Shown piece by piece: positions 24,651 through 36,237 of a stretch of DNA of 64,000 bases; position 1 is the stretch's first letter; every line of letters starts with the position of its first letter. This DNA comes from Parapristionchus giblindavisi (taxonomy: Eukaryota > Nematoda > Chromadorea > Rhabditida > Diplogasteridae): positions 1,039,001-1,103,000 of the forward strand of contig CALSFV010000212.1 of NCBI GenBank assembly GCA_943737045.1, given 5' to 3'. The translations under genes were made by a program, and so were the position numbers. The notes beneath the pieces were generated by a model, which made no database searches, had not been told where the DNA came from, and saw only the letters and a list, made by a program, of their open reading frames with translations.

Positions 24651-24867
24651 CTACGCTGTAGTTGTAAATGACTTTATACTTACTTTCAAGAGCAATTAAA
24701 TAAATAGCATTAATAGATGTAGAAGAAAAAGTATGCATGCACTTTAAATGTAAATTTTTAAATTTAATTAAGTATGCTTATAATGTGCCCTGTGTTTCGG
24801 CCGCTACGTCAATAATATATGTGAATTTTGGAAAATTTTATAGAATATGGTCGAAAAATTGCTTATC

Positions 24868-26133
24868 TTAGGTTGTAACATAAGTTCCTTTGGATTTGAG
24901 TATGATGTGTTTACACTTCTGTTCCTTGCTTCGTTTTGAACGGAGCTCTCGGTACTGGTGCATATAACTAACTAGTGTCCCCCTCTACATAACCCACATA
25001 ACCATCGGTTGAGACTTCCATTTAATGATTAGTATGCTTCGCCTTTTTGCATAAATTGAAAATCAAGTTCTAAAGTCCAATTTGTTCCCGGCTCACTCTC
25101 GCATGGTTTTTGCCAAAATCAATCACCAACTAGGTTAGGTGTACCACACATATGTACCCTCCACCCAGACGCTGACTAATTGCTAACATAAATTTACAAC
25201 CGGAAATTATATTATGAAAAAGAGGAATGGTCACGTATGGTACCGTCATTTGAGATGCGCTTTTCGTCTTAAAGGAGAGCGACCAATTTGATACCCCTCC
25301 TTGAATGTTTGCCACACTTTGATCATCCACACCCACTATTTTGCTAGAATTAAGTAAGCTTGAAAAACTGAAAAAGTTGTGAATACCAATAGTGGTCATT
25401 TGACGCAAATTTGAATAAAATCGCGGATTGGGACCTCTACCTCTTTTATTTTTCTTAAAAGAACAAGCGCCTGAGTTGACAATATGGTAGCTTGATTGAA
25501 GAGATGGGTAATTCGCAATAATAGTGTGCATATTAGCCAGTGAATTTGAAAAGCAGAGAAACTAGAATCGACCACTAAGCCTGAAAAGATCAGAAAATGG
25601 AGATGCTCTATGTTCAAAGAGGTTTGAAAGGAGCCAATGAATTGCATGCGTCTAGTTGAGGTCACTGTTATAATCGGGGACCCCTATTGTAAACAACTAC
25701 AATATTTGAAACCATAGCTCATATCGCCGAAGTCACAGCGGTGTTAAGTGTCTTTTTCGTCATGGCTCCGCTCGCACTGACCAAGTGAAATACGTTATAT
25801 AAAGACAGTCAAATTTTTCTCTCATATACTACCTGTCCTGTCTTACTCTCCGGGCCTTACTCTCTCGGGTTGCGCCTTTACTTAAGGCCTCCCACTTACT
25901 TTAGTAAATGAAAAGTTTAAGAACAAAGAAGATGTCGAAACGTGGTTGGCCTCACAGTTTGCACAATAACCCAAGTCGTACCAAAAGTGGAGAGCCCACG
26001 GTGTGGCTGGATTATAGCAGGGACCCATCGGCTACAACAGCAAATATATCCATCCGCAGTGTTGTCGATAAACAGAGATAATTTTATTTCAATGTTCACC
26101 TCAAAATCCAAAGGAACTTATGTTACAACCTAA
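24868..26133. mobile_element. Degenerate mariner-like transposon
   Basis: Inverted ends of about 32 bp: TTAGGTTGTAACATAAGTTC on the left, continuing CTTTGGATTTTGAG-like, and its reverse complement on the right at 26099-26133. The AGGTTGT start is typical of mariner termini. Internal frames (for example 25130-25531 minus) are short, broken and not clearly alignable to a transposase, so the element looks dead or non-autonomous. Confidence 0.75.
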
Positions 26134-26715
26134 TAGATTCAATACTTTTCTCGACGATTTCTTTATCGAGTAACGTCACTACTTTCAAAAAGGGTGGAAA
26201 AATTACAAACGTTATACTATAGTTATGCGTGAGCAAAAATTCGGGTAAACGCAGGAAAAAGTTGAAATTATCTCGAAAATAGCTTGATTTCAATAGAATT
26301 GAGATGGATTTTCTTCTTTGTCCTCTGAAATTTCATTCAAATTTCATATTCGTCTCTCGTCTCCATTAGAAACTGTCTCTATTGTGGCAAATCCACCTCT
26401 TCCTTATAAAGAATCGAATGTTCTGTTCTATCTATCATGAATCATCGGTTTCGATTAACACACTACGAACAAAGAACACAAAACCGGAAGCATTATGATT
26501 TTGTGCAGGTATTGGAAAAAAAATAGCAGCAATAGTATATAAACCATTTTCGTCTGTCATATTCTAGAAATTGTGACAAATATACTTCGTTGTACAGGCA
26601 ACCCGGGATCACTTTTGCATTGACTTGCTACAATAGAATGATCTTTTTCATTTTAGAAATAATGTTTTTTTCTCTCACTTTTTTTCGTGGAATTTAATCA
26701 TATGTGTCCAATGAG

Positions 26716-27090
26716 CGCATTTAAAGAAGGGGAACCAGTAGATTTGGGGTGCGCTATTGTCATGGCTGACGTGGGAGATAGGAGATGCCATTACACTCTC
26801 TATTAGAATTGAGAGGTTGAGTGCATAGAGCGTGTAGCTCAGTGGTTAGTATTCGGCTCTTGTAACCGCGCCGCGCGGTTCGATTCCCGTTTGCAATTTT
26901 CATCTTTCATATTTCTAAATGCGCGCGTTCCCTGAGTGGTAACAACGTACATCGAGCTCGAATTACGGTATTCCAGGGCACAAATAACTTTAGAGAAAAT
27001 TCATTTTGGATACAGGGAGATATGATCTATAATTCTGCCTGACCAGGTTAGCCCCGAAAAAACTCGAGGGTCCCCTTCTTTAAAGTCACT
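26716..27090. mobile_element. TIR element with tRNA-like core
   Basis: The ends carry TTTAAAGAAGGGGA in inverted orientation (26718 and 27086). On the minus strand the second end continues ACCCTCGAGTTTTTT, a signature shared with 52640. A tRNA-like segment lies inside at 26830-26895. Confidence 0.65.
26830..26895 (+). pseudogene. tRNA-like sequence
   Basis: Good internal promoter boxes: A box TAGCTCAGTGGTTA and B box GGTTCGATTCC. The acceptor stem does not pair and the anticodon stem is short, so this is not a working tRNA. It may still bind TFIIIC. Its flank, with GAAAGATGAAAAT read on the minus strand, is shared with the tRNA-like sequence at 52735. Confidence 0.65.
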
Positions 27091-27218
27091 CAATTCGCTC
27101 CTCTTGTTTTTAGTCCTCTTGTTCCGGACCTCGTTGAAGCAACCAAATAAATCTTTATCCATCTATCAATACAGCCAATATTTCGAAAATGCTGAATTAT
27201 TGACGAAGATTCAATATA

Positions 27219-27683
27219 TTAAACTTGTGGAATGACGGCGGTATTTTTATTGATTGGTCTTAGTGTAGAGGCTGAAAATGATTTAAAATTTTGCGAAATA
27301 CTTTTTACATCGGCCACTCTCATATCATTATCAATGAGAGAGTGTGGCAAGAGCGGAGAAATTCGAATACGTTTTTTTAAATATTACTTTAACATTCAAT
27401 AAAAACTCATAAATTAGAATGAAAGAAAGGGATATATCCCTTTCTTCTATACTTTCTATTCTATATATATATATATACTAAAATAATGTTGCGTAAGATA
27501 AATTTAAAGAAAAAAACTATAATAATTTAAATCTATAAGTATAGTTTTTAGCACGGAATAAATCAATCAAACAAGTAACTTACGACGGAATTCCTTCCAG
27601 CCGCCAAACAAGAGACATTTGAGCACACAAAGTAGAATGCCCACGCCAATGAGTCCAATAATGCCGATTAGTTCCCAGATCAT
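27219..27683 (-). CDS. Very small single-pass membrane protein, 50 aa
   Basis: Two exons, 27584-27683 (ATG) and 27219-27271 (TAA), phase 1 intron. TTCTAG abuts the ATG, a spliced-leader-type acceptor. Residues 2-26 form one long membrane helix (LIGIIGLIGVGILLCVL) with repeated Gly spacing and two Cys; the tail is short and polar (KNTAVIPQV). It is the apparent relative of the 44-aa protein at 24302. Gly-spaced helices often pack against other helices, so a small regulatory subunit of a membrane complex is possible, but that is a guess. Confidence 0.7.
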
Positions 27684-28029
27684 CTAGAATTTTGGTTAAA
27701 TTTATCTTAAATTTAGTGAGACATCAAATGAAGAATGAAAAAATAAAGTAGGAAAAACAATGTAAACTGGTCCAAGTCATCTAAGGTATTTGAATCCATG
27801 TATGATAATGGAAACCATGCATTTATTTATCACTAATTATGTCCGTAATTTAATACATTTTTTATCGTGATTATCCATGTATGGATTCAAAACCTGAGTC
27901 TGCGCTGATCCGTTAAAGGTACTTAAAGGGACAGTAACCCTTCTACTTTTCAGTGTTTGAATTCCCGCAATTGTTCCCCAACGCGATAACTCTGTCACAG
28001 ATATAGGAAATAATAACAAAAATCATTAG

Positions 28030-28102
28030 CAAGGGTCAGGACTCGAACACGCTCGATCGTTACTTCAACTGGACACTTACCATTAGACTATGGGTGTCAG
28101 TT
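28030..28102 (-). pseudogene. tRNA-like sequence
   Basis: On the minus strand: A box TAGTCTAATGGTAA and B box GTTCGAGTCC at normal spacing. The anticodon arm does not form a clean 5-bp stem. Likely a tRNA relic or the head of a SINE-like repeat. Confidence 0.55.
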
Positions 28103-28109
28103 GAAGGTG

Positions 28110-29690
28110 CTATTATAAGGCGTGAGATAAGGCTTGATTGGATCTGTATATGGCGATTTGCATATAGCTAGCTAAATTATCGGTGTGGCATGCAAAACTA
28201 GTATGCAAAATTACTTTTCAATCAATGTCAGGCAACACATCGTATGTCGTGGCAGAGTTATCGTTGTAAGACGCCAATTTTAGATTGGCGGGAATTCAAA
28301 ACTGATTTTCCGGACTTTGTTTTTTTCAAGGGGGTTACTCTCCCTTTAAAGGTAAGGTAAGGTTAAAGGTAAGGTTAAAGGGCTAACTTAAAACTCTTCT
28401 TTTCTAATACTCTCTCACCTTCTTTGTTTACGATAGGAAAATTACGATTAGCTTGCGGTTTGGCATTAAAGGAGCAGTCAAACATATACCAGATATGCTC
28501 TTGTTATAGTCTAATAAAGCTAGATATATTCATTACATGTTCTCGCATGAACGGTAGATAAAGATAAAGATGATGGATGGGGCAATGGGGTTGGGAAGTC
28601 TCATGTGAGCTGGCTGAGAATGCGCAGTCGGAGATCGTACAGACTTAGTCTTTCTTTTAATTTCCGGCCATCCGAATCCCATTAATCGTGGTCTATCCAT
28701 GACTACGAAACCTATAACATCGATCTTTTATTGTCTATGATGGATATTGAGGAGTCCTTCTCATATCGAAGAGATATTATAAAGAAGTGAACGTAGCATA
28801 GTTCAACGGGATCAACTTTGGTGTAGTAGGAAACGTCTTCAATACAAAAATTGCATGAAAGATGATATTGGGAAACGTCGTCTTATCGAATTAGAGGAGT
28901 CTTGTAATACTATGTATGCAGAGGTCTTAAAATTGTTGATTTGTTAAATTTGTGACAAAAATTTATAATAGGTGCAAAATGATTTTTTCATCTTTTTAAG
29001 ACTTTTAAGGCTTAATAAATAAATAAATTATAAATCAAACAAACAATTCAGATTAAATCGTAGTTATTCGGTCACTATAAAAAAAAGGAATTCTAACAAA
29101 GTTCCTGCGAGAGGTTTCTCTTTTCATTATCGTCTCTGAATTTGTTGTGAGCGGTCGATGAGCGAATGCATTCCAAGGACTCCAAGGACTCCAAGGAATC
29201 CAGTGTATGTCAAACTTTCCTTAGATTGATCTTTGATCTTTGCTCATACAGACTTCACGGTCTGAAAAGGATCCTGTAAAGATAGTTAATTTTCGAAGAA
29301 AATGTTTAGTAAGTTTTCATTTTTGATCTTTGATCTTTTGATTTGGCCATTTCTAGAACGTATTTCCCTGGATCAGTCTGGTCTGGTCCATGTTTATGTT
29401 TATTCTCTATTTCTCCTATATATTCGCTAATTCTCGTCTTGATTCAAAAACTAAAAGATGGTCGTCCAGTGAAGACTCGAGCGGAATGGGAAAGTTTTGG
29501 GTGAATTTACTTAAATTTAATTTATAATAATAATAATAATATTTATACGTATTCATGAATAAACAATGAAACGTGTGGTAAACAAAAAGAAACGAAGTGA
29601 ATCGATAAACGAAGATGATTATGTTAATGATAATGAATTGCTCACGGGTTTAAGAATGGACTGATCTTTGGGAAATAGAGACTAAATATA
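28110..29690. other. Intergenic with possible small exons
   Basis: 28340-28385 holds a short GGTAAGGTTAAA repeat. On the minus strand around 29110-29290 an acceptor CTTTACAG, a donor GTATGAGC and GATCAAA repeats surround a block that can be read TYTGFLGVLGVLGMHSLIDR to a stop. The splice-site-linked repeats at 29226 and 29325 suggest a real gene, but I could not build it. The ACTCCAAGG triplication at 29175 lies within it. Confidence 0.3.
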
Positions 29691-29695
29691 ATTCA

Positions 29696-29899
29696 TTAGG
29701 GAAACTCTATTTGATTGCCAGGTTGTACCAAAAGTCTTGCCGCTCTAGGAAAGAAGCTGTAATGTCTATAATTAAATCGAGATCCGGGGTTGTTAAAGTT
29801 GAGCCTGTTTCGTGTGGTATAAGGGCGAAAATAGTGGGATTTTTTATTGGAGATTTTATATTTTCCTCTAAGTAGGTTCATGGCTTTGTACTTCATCAC
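29696..29899 (-). pseudogene. Possible non-LTR retrotransposon remnant
   Basis: A 67-codon minus-strand frame contains YRHYSFFPRAARLL, which resembles the C-terminal end of LINE reverse-transcriptase polyproteins, where a similar block is followed by WN.LP. Here the following residues (VQPGNQIE) look frameshifted. No reverse-transcriptase core was seen nearby. Resemblance is from memory and short. Confidence 0.35.
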
Positions 29900-29924
29900 A
29901 TAGATTTTTTAAAAGCCCACAGCG

Positions 29925-30000
29925 AGCTAATTTAAAACTCTCCGCTCTGGCAATGCTGTCATGCTTTCTTTGTCTATGAGAGATTATAATTCTTACAATC
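29925..30000. repeat. Half of the ~100-bp hairpin family
   Basis: GCTAATTTAAAACTCTCCGC followed by TCTATGAGAGATTATAA; matches one side of the family at 41610 and 22088. Confidence 0.65.
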
Positions 30001-30166
30001 AGTATAATGTGTGCGTGCGATCCAAAATAAGATTGGAAAACAACATGTTACCGTACCTCCTTATTTCTTTGCTACCTACGTTGTGGCATCATATTTTTAT
30101 GTAATTCATCACGCTATCAATTATTCGCTATTATAAGTTATTCTTGTAATGCTGTCACGGGTGTAT

Positions 30167-30195
30167 CAAATAAATAAATAAATAAATAAATAAAT
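30167..30195. repeat. AAAT microsatellite
   Basis: About seven copies of AAAT. Other microsatellites: AT near 10840-10858, TAA near 29526 and 42130. Confidence 0.9.
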
Positions 30196-30920
30196 GCATA
30201 AATTATTATCATTCCTTTACAGTATCCCTTAATGATTCACTGCATAACATATCCAATCATCCCCGTGTCCTTTCTCGTAGGCATGTTCATCTGTAAATAT
30301 CGATTGATACAAGTCGCCGTATACGCCCAGGTTATATTTGTTATTGATCTACCGATTAAATTCAATTATTTTACTTTAATTTTTCAACTTTACCAATTTA
30401 AATTCGAGTAGTTTCAATTTAATTTATATTTTATCATATTACAGTTGGTGTGGTTCGTATTCGCCCAGATTGTTTGCTTGATAGGATTGAGTTGTGGATA
30501 CACCCAAGAATATCGAGGTGTCCCTCTTTCTTATACTTTTTTATTCTTCTTTATAGAAAGGCGGTCATAAAAGTAGTGAATGAATAAATAAATATTAGCC
30601 ACATTAAAATTAATTCCGTTTTAGACATCATGAACAACTACATTCGACGTCATGTTGAACAAATCAAAGAAACAAAGGAAATTTTTGTTGATTTAACTAT
30701 AGGTGTCGTTCGTTTATTAAATTTATTTATCATACATCGCGAAGATGTTTCAGCAAGTAAAAAGTTCTTGTTTTTTTTTCTTTTTAAAAGCTTTTACTAA
30801 CTCGTATTTAATATTAGCCACTGGCATTTTTTAAAAATATGCGGGGCTTTATGTCATTGATATTAACACGACATTGTCATTTCAGATTTCAACAAGCGTT
30901 TCCTCCGTTACATCCTCATA

Positions 30921-31151
30921 ATGGCCGTCCAATGCTTCGTCCTCTTCCTCTTCTCCGTCTTCTCATTGTACGTCTTACCAGCGGCCTACTACGTCTACGC
31001 CCCTCTCACATCCAAAGAACGAGGATCAGAGCATGAAGAAGTCACTGCCCCGGGACAGCCGACAATGGGTGAAACTGGTCAGGAACCAGGGAAGATGACC
31101 GCCGCAGTCACGACAACAATCGTCCCACCGTCGGTGTCTGTTGAGGCGTAG
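30921..31151 (+). CDS. Small secreted or single-pass protein, 76 aa
   Basis: Single coding exon from ATG 30921 to TAG. An acceptor TTTCAG at 30880-30885 sits upstream, suggesting a spliced 5' UTR or trans-splicing. Residues 1-27 form a hydrophobic segment (QCFVLFLFSVFSLYVLPAAYY) that could be a signal peptide or a membrane anchor. The rest is polar, Glu/Pro/Thr-rich and probably disordered. Codon use is biased to C-ending codons, unlike neighbouring non-coding frames. No family recognised. Confidence 0.6.
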   Translation: MAVQCFVLFLFSVFSLYVLPAAYYVYAPLTSKERGSEHEEVTAPGQPTMGETGQEPGKMTAAVTTTIVPPSVSVEA

Positions 31152-31277
31152 TATCGATTGATTTATTGCCGTATTCCATAATGAAAGGAGCGGAGTCTGA
31201 AATGTTTTCATCGAACCATGAACTAGTACAAGATCGAATAAAGATTTCGCTATTGATTGCGCACCTATCGTAGACTA

Positions 31278-31330
31278 ACAAGGGAATCCCCTGGGGCCAC
31301 ACTCACCGATCAGGTCCAAATTTTTACTGG
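31278..31330. repeat. Solo terminal repeat of the 33.4-kb TIR family
   Basis: ACAAGGGAATCCCCTGGGG followed by CACTCACCGATC, the same end as the element at 33382-34375. Confidence 0.75.
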
Positions 31331-31383
31331 GGGTATACTACATATAGGGATGATGTTTGGCGGTATCAGAAATTGCTTACAAT

Positions 31384-31594
31384 TAGCTCTTCTTTGAAAT
31401 TTTAAAATTAATTTAAAAATCGACAAAAAACAGCGTGAACTCTTTAAAAACCTATTTTTAGCAATGAAATTTGCATATGTGAGTTTTTCACTCTGATTAC
31501 GATATTATGGTGTTATTTCTGATAAAGATGTGCACGCTATAAATTTTATTGTCGATTTTTAAAAATTATTTTAAAATTTCAAAGAAGAGCTAAC
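31384..31594. repeat. Inverted repeat
   Basis: Arms of about 44 nt: TTAGCTCTTCTTTGAAATTT near 31384 and its reverse complement ending at 31594, around a ~120-nt loop. Confidence 0.75.
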
Positions 31595-31627
31595 TAGGGA
31601 ATGGTTTCTTTGATGGTTGAAATTACG

Positions 31628-32005
31628 GTTAGTGACCTACATAGCGATAATCAGCATGGTCGACTTAGTAAAAATCAACTTTCAAAAGCTGCAGTTGATC
31701 GATTTTTTGAACGAAACCCGTCGCATATCCGCCGCACGAAAGACAGCCAAAGAAGATTTTTTAGACTTGATTTCCATTGAAACAACAATTTTTGCTGGAA
31801 TTACCATGCAGACTTAAAATGCTGGAATCGAACTCGTGTTCAAAAAATGAAAAAAAAACAAAAAAATGCAACTTTTTGGCTGTCTTTCGTGCGGCGGATA
31901 TGCGACGGGTTTGGTTTAAAAATCGATCAACTGCAGCTTTTGACAGTTGATTCTTACTAAGTCGACCATGCTGATTATCGCTATGTAGGCCGATGTTTAG
32001 TGGAC
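31628..32005. repeat. Fold-back element
   Basis: Arms of about 130 nt (31628-31762 and 31872-32005): CATAGCGATAATCAGCATGG on the left and its reverse complement on the right; both hold CATATCCGCCGCACGAAAGA or its complement. The loop is about 110 nt. Confidence 0.85.
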
Positions 32006-32009
32006 TTAG

Positions 32010-33380
32010 AAATCTCGTGTTTTTCGTAGTGTGATTGTTTCAAATTTTTGCTGAATTTACGAGGGTTGTAGTTATCTTTTGAATAGTGATCGTTTAAGCT
32101 TTTTCATCATCTAGTTTGTTCATGACAAAGTCACACTAGTGCGTTCGTTCCATATTTGGTTACTGTCTTAGCTCTTTCGACCTTTTTGCACGTGAACTGG
32201 CACTATTTCATCTCTCTCAATGCATAATGCACACTTTCTTTGTTCGCCTTTGTTTCTTCTACATTCTTTGCCCTCTCGCACACTCTGGCCGTTTAGAACT
32301 TCTCTGTCTCCTCAATTATTGCGTGGAAAAGACACTTCCTCTTTGCTGAAAACTATTCACTCGGAGTTTTCTGGTCGTATGCTATTTAACATTGTATGAA
32401 GTTGTATCACTTTCAGCTCTAGTTGTGGTAGAAATCAGTCGCTCCGTACTCAAGCCCTTTACGAATTGTCTGCGCAAAGTCACGAGGTCATTTGCTGTTT
32501 GATATATCTCTCATATTATTATTGATTGCTCATCTATCATTGTTTATCGATTAAGTGTGATCATTGTCCCTTGTTCAGTTGTGCGTCTTCGGCTACCACT
32601 TAGCCGTCCATCGCGACAACAGCCGACATCAGACATCGTTCCCCTCATTGCTGATATCGCCTCAAATTCAGGGAATATTTTCCTTTTTTTTTTGTAACTT
32701 TTGATCCAGGAAAGCACTAAAGCTGATCTTTTGAGACTCAAACTCTTTTGAGACTAAAGCTGATCTTTTGAGAGTCTTACTAATCGATATTATTGATGTG
32801 AAATTTCTATCTGATACCATGTGGGGAAGTCCCCCAGCGATATGCTTATGATTATATCATGTATAGTATTCCTTCAATATATAAATAAAAAAATAAATAA
32901 AAAAAATAAATACTGTGTTTACCGTATGACAGTTATGTGCTTGATGTAATGTCTACTCTAATATTTCGAGTTTTTTGTAATCGTGTTATAATGCAATCAT
33001 TGATATTAACGACAATATATTTATACATTTTAAATCTATTTACAAATATGAAGAAAAAAGTGTATATGGCATGGTGCGTAGAATGGTGCGTGGGTTGGTG
33101 GATCTGAAATTAATCAGAAGGCGGGAAGGACGAGGGTACCAAATTCTGGGAGCATAACAGCTTCAAAATTTACAAATTTACATCTGGCCGGTATTTGTTG
33201 AATCCAGCCAGGATGGAACTGCCGCGAATGATGGAATAGTTTCTCCCAATAACTAAGACATCCACTAGCTTCGAAGCAAGTGTATGCCATACGTTATGGG
33301 ATGCATACTCGGCGGGTAATCTAGCTATTGACGCGGGGTTTCCGTTAGGTAGTCGATTTTGGAGACCGAACGAATTCCTC
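32010..33380. other. Intergenic, nothing supported
   Basis: No motif-bearing frames. AT-rich microsatellite around 32880-32910. Confidence 0.5.
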
Positions 33381-33381
33381 A

Positions 33382-34375
33382 CAAGGGAATCCCCGGAGGA
33401 CACACTCACCGATCTTGACAAAATTTTTACTTGTGGTGAACCTCATATAGGGATGAGGTTTAGCGGTGTCGGGAGCTGCATATCAATTTTTTGAAATTTT
33501 AAAATTCATTTTTAAGATCGACCAAAAAAATTGGCGGTGCGCGCAGTGTGCACATAGAGATTACACACCACTCATTATCGCAAGTTCATTTTGACAGTGA
33601 AACACATGTGTCGGTGGTGTAGTGTTAAGTTTCATGCTTTGAGGTCGGTAGGTGGTATGTTCAATCCCTTCTGCGTTTGAGCCTTTTGCAAGGACTTGAA
33701 AATTTCACAAGCAATTTTTTATCAGCACATTCAAAATTGATTTTTGAAAAAAAAATTTGAATATTTATTTACATTGTGTATAGTAAAATTTATCAAACAA
33801 TAAAAATGGAATTTTAACAATAGTGACATTCTGCAATAAAATGATTCTAGATCACACAATGCACATTTAATGAATGGGAGATTTAAACAGTTAGGAGTTG
33901 AACAGCGATGAGAAAGCGACGACGGGAACAGTGCCTGCATGGGTGAGAGAAATGGAGCATGGGGTAGTAATAGGGGGGACGATCGATTCGGCAACGGATC
34001 ATAAATCGGTTGGGAGATGGCCTGTGGCAACAAAAGTTGCACCATTTTTATCAGTATGAGTGTACGGTATTGGACTACCGTAACCGTCGAGAATCGCGAA
34101 CTGATTTTTTCAGTCGACCCATGACCATGATTCATGGTTGAAATTTACCGAAGTCGAAAAATTCGTGACGCTCCGAGATCAAATACTAGTTGCCATTATA
34201 TCAATAGTGAGCCAACTTTTACCTTTATGGATACCGTAATCCGAACTACCGTAATCAAACCGCGATTTGCCGAGAACTTCGCTATAATATTGTAGGTTAC
34301 AGCAGCTAGAATACGGTAGTTCGGGGAAAATTTTGTCAAGATCGGTGAGTGTGGCCTCCGGGGATTCCCTTGTCA
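33382..34375. mobile_element. Non-autonomous TIR element, ~1 kb
   Basis: Inverted ends of about 50 bp: ACAAGGGAATCCCCGGAGGA at the left and its reverse complement TCCGGGGATTCCCTTGT at the right, each joined to CACTCACCGATCTTGACAAA. A third end of the family is at 31278. No transposase frame. A tRNA-like segment lies inside. Confidence 0.85.
33612..33678 (+). pseudogene. tRNA-like sequence inside TIR element
   Basis: A box GGTGTAGTGTTAAG and B box ATGTTCAATCCC at about the right distance. Stems do not close properly, so it is not a functional tRNA. Confidence 0.5.
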
Positions 34376-34489
34376 GTTCCCTGTGGGGAAAAGATATCGA
34401 AAATAGGGCACGGCGGTTCAATGAATAGAAATCCCTACATTTAACTTTGGCTTGAAGGCTCTTGCATTACGAAAAATCGGCAAAGTTGA

Positions 34490-34563
34490 TTTGCACTGGG
34501 CGGGATTCGAACCTACGAGGTTCGGATAGATACACAAAAGCTCTATCCACTAAGCCATATCGG
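34490..34563 (-). pseudogene. tRNA-like sequence
   Basis: On the minus strand: A box TGGCTTAGTGGATA and B box GGTTCGAATCC, both near-perfect. The central part folds as GGATAG..CTATCC with a 13-nt loop in place of a normal anticodon arm, and the acceptor stem is absent. Confidence 0.6.
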
Positions 34564-34619
34564 TATGTCTCGCGAATCGTAAAACTCGGTGATAGGTCTA
34601 GTCAGAAGCGAGCGCCCAG

Positions 34620-35060
34620 ATATACCGTAGTCAACTTTCGCGCTGGGAGAACCTAGATGTTTTACTGCTTATCATCACTCAGTTTGCGATACTTTCTTTC
34701 TCCGGCAAGAGCTTCTTAGTTACTATCATTGAGCCGCCGTGTAGGGATAGGAAAAGCACTCACTCTCTGGCGGTATCACCTCGCTTGACAACCAACAAAG
34801 CCAATACTATAGCGTTATGGTTCTGGATAAATTCCGGTTCGCTGAAAGTAAAGGGTAGGTCATTTTGCAGAAGAGAAAACACACCCGTTGATTAATGGAT
34901 TATACAGAGGAGCGTGACAGCATCTGCCTGAATGTTTACCCACGTTTACCACGACTGCCTTGTAGGGAGGCTCGGTACCCTTTTTAACTGATCCAAGAAC
35001 AATATCGGGGTCGGTATGTCGGAATTGTTGTCGGCCCTACGAGCAGATTAGTTTAACTGT
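34620..35060. other. Intergenic, nothing supported
   Basis: No convincing frames or repeats. Confidence 0.5.
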
Positions 35061-35062
35061 TA

Positions 35063-35737
35063 TTACTCATGAAAACTTGCCGAACTGAATTCCCCTTCGA
35101 TAACATTAACGTGGCTTTGCCCGAGATCAAAATATCCGAGTTGTTTCCTATCATTAGATGTCGGGCTTTTCATTGCGAAGACGGTTAGAATGTAATTTGA
35201 TATGGCAACGTTTTCCAAAGGATCGGTGCAGGTCATACGAAGATTGATATAGTGATTATTTCCGGGTTCATTAGTTGCACTCCTTCCGATGTTTATAGTG
35301 GAAACATCGTTTATCCTCAACTTATACTCACATTCTGTAAATTTGTAATAAAAATATCTGAAATTATTGTAGGGACAAACCATCTGGTGCAGGTAGAATA
35401 TCATCGGCCGGAAAAACAATTAACGGCATAGTAGATGATAGAACAATAATCAATTTGAAAAGCACCGAGAGACTGATAACACGATCATCTGTAGAATCGA
35501 GTGAGAGCGATGCATGCCTCAGGCTATTCTCCAACTTCTCTTCCAGTTCTCCAATCATCTTTCCACCATATATCATTAACTGAAAAACAAACATTGTCGT
35601 GCTAGTTAGCAGTTACTTATAACAATCTCGTTTGCAAACATTTCACTCACATTCGGTACTTTCACGGTCAGAGTGGGTGAAATCGCTTTCGAGGGTACGT
35701 TGATCACCCATAGAATAGCAAGAGTACACAATCTCAT
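35063..35737 (-). CDS. Secreted orphan protein, 185 aa
   Basis: Three exons in phase: 35651-35737 (ATG), 35381-35579 and 35063-35334 (TAA). TTTTTTAG abuts the ATG, a spliced-leader-type acceptor. Residues 1-19 form a signal peptide (MRLCTLAILWVINVPSKA). The middle has a charged helix (IGELEEKLENSLRHASLSL) and a hydrophobic stretch (LFKLIIVLSSTMPLIVF) that could be a membrane span. The last exon is polar, with two Cys, and could form a beta-rich domain. No family recognised. The gene is compact (75- and 46-nt-scale introns) and stands alone between repeat-rich stretches. Confidence 0.7.
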
Positions 35738-35739
35738 CT

Positions 35740-36235
35740 AAAAAACAAAAAATTAATGATTAAAATTTTAAAAAAATAAGAAAAAAACCTAAATCAAATC
35801 AAATCAAATCATTTATTTTCCTGTATAAGAAAGCAAGGGGATGGTATGGGCTTCTTCTTATCACGTTAAACGGGGTCAGGAGAAATAGTGTACAACTGTT
35901 GTCGCCCTTTACCAAAAGACAGAACGACTCTCACTCGCTACCGTATACATGCACAACAATTCGCTATCGAAAACTGATGCGTGAGATCGTTCCTTACCGC
36001 TTACCCTCTCGCCATTTCAGGTAATTCATTGGTTTCAAACCAATTAATTCATGCTCAGGTACCAGAATCATCTTATTATAACATATTTATCACTTATTTA
36101 GCTGAAAAAATACAATTAAAGCGATAATTAAGCAATTTTTAGAAATTCGGGTCAGTTTATGATTTTTTTCCTAAATAACGGGTCAGTTTAGACTTTTCCT
36201 CCAATTGTGAGTTGAACAAAAATGTATGTTTTGAG
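35740..36235. other. Upstream of secreted orphan, nothing seen
   Basis: Includes a short AAATC repeat at about 35797-35812. No gene. Confidence 0.5.
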
Positions 36236-36237
36236 TT

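Noticed and set aside
25130..25665. Candidate protein gene of 133 codons
   Set aside because: It is inside a mariner-like element bounded by inverted repeats; no domain is recognisable and frames are broken.
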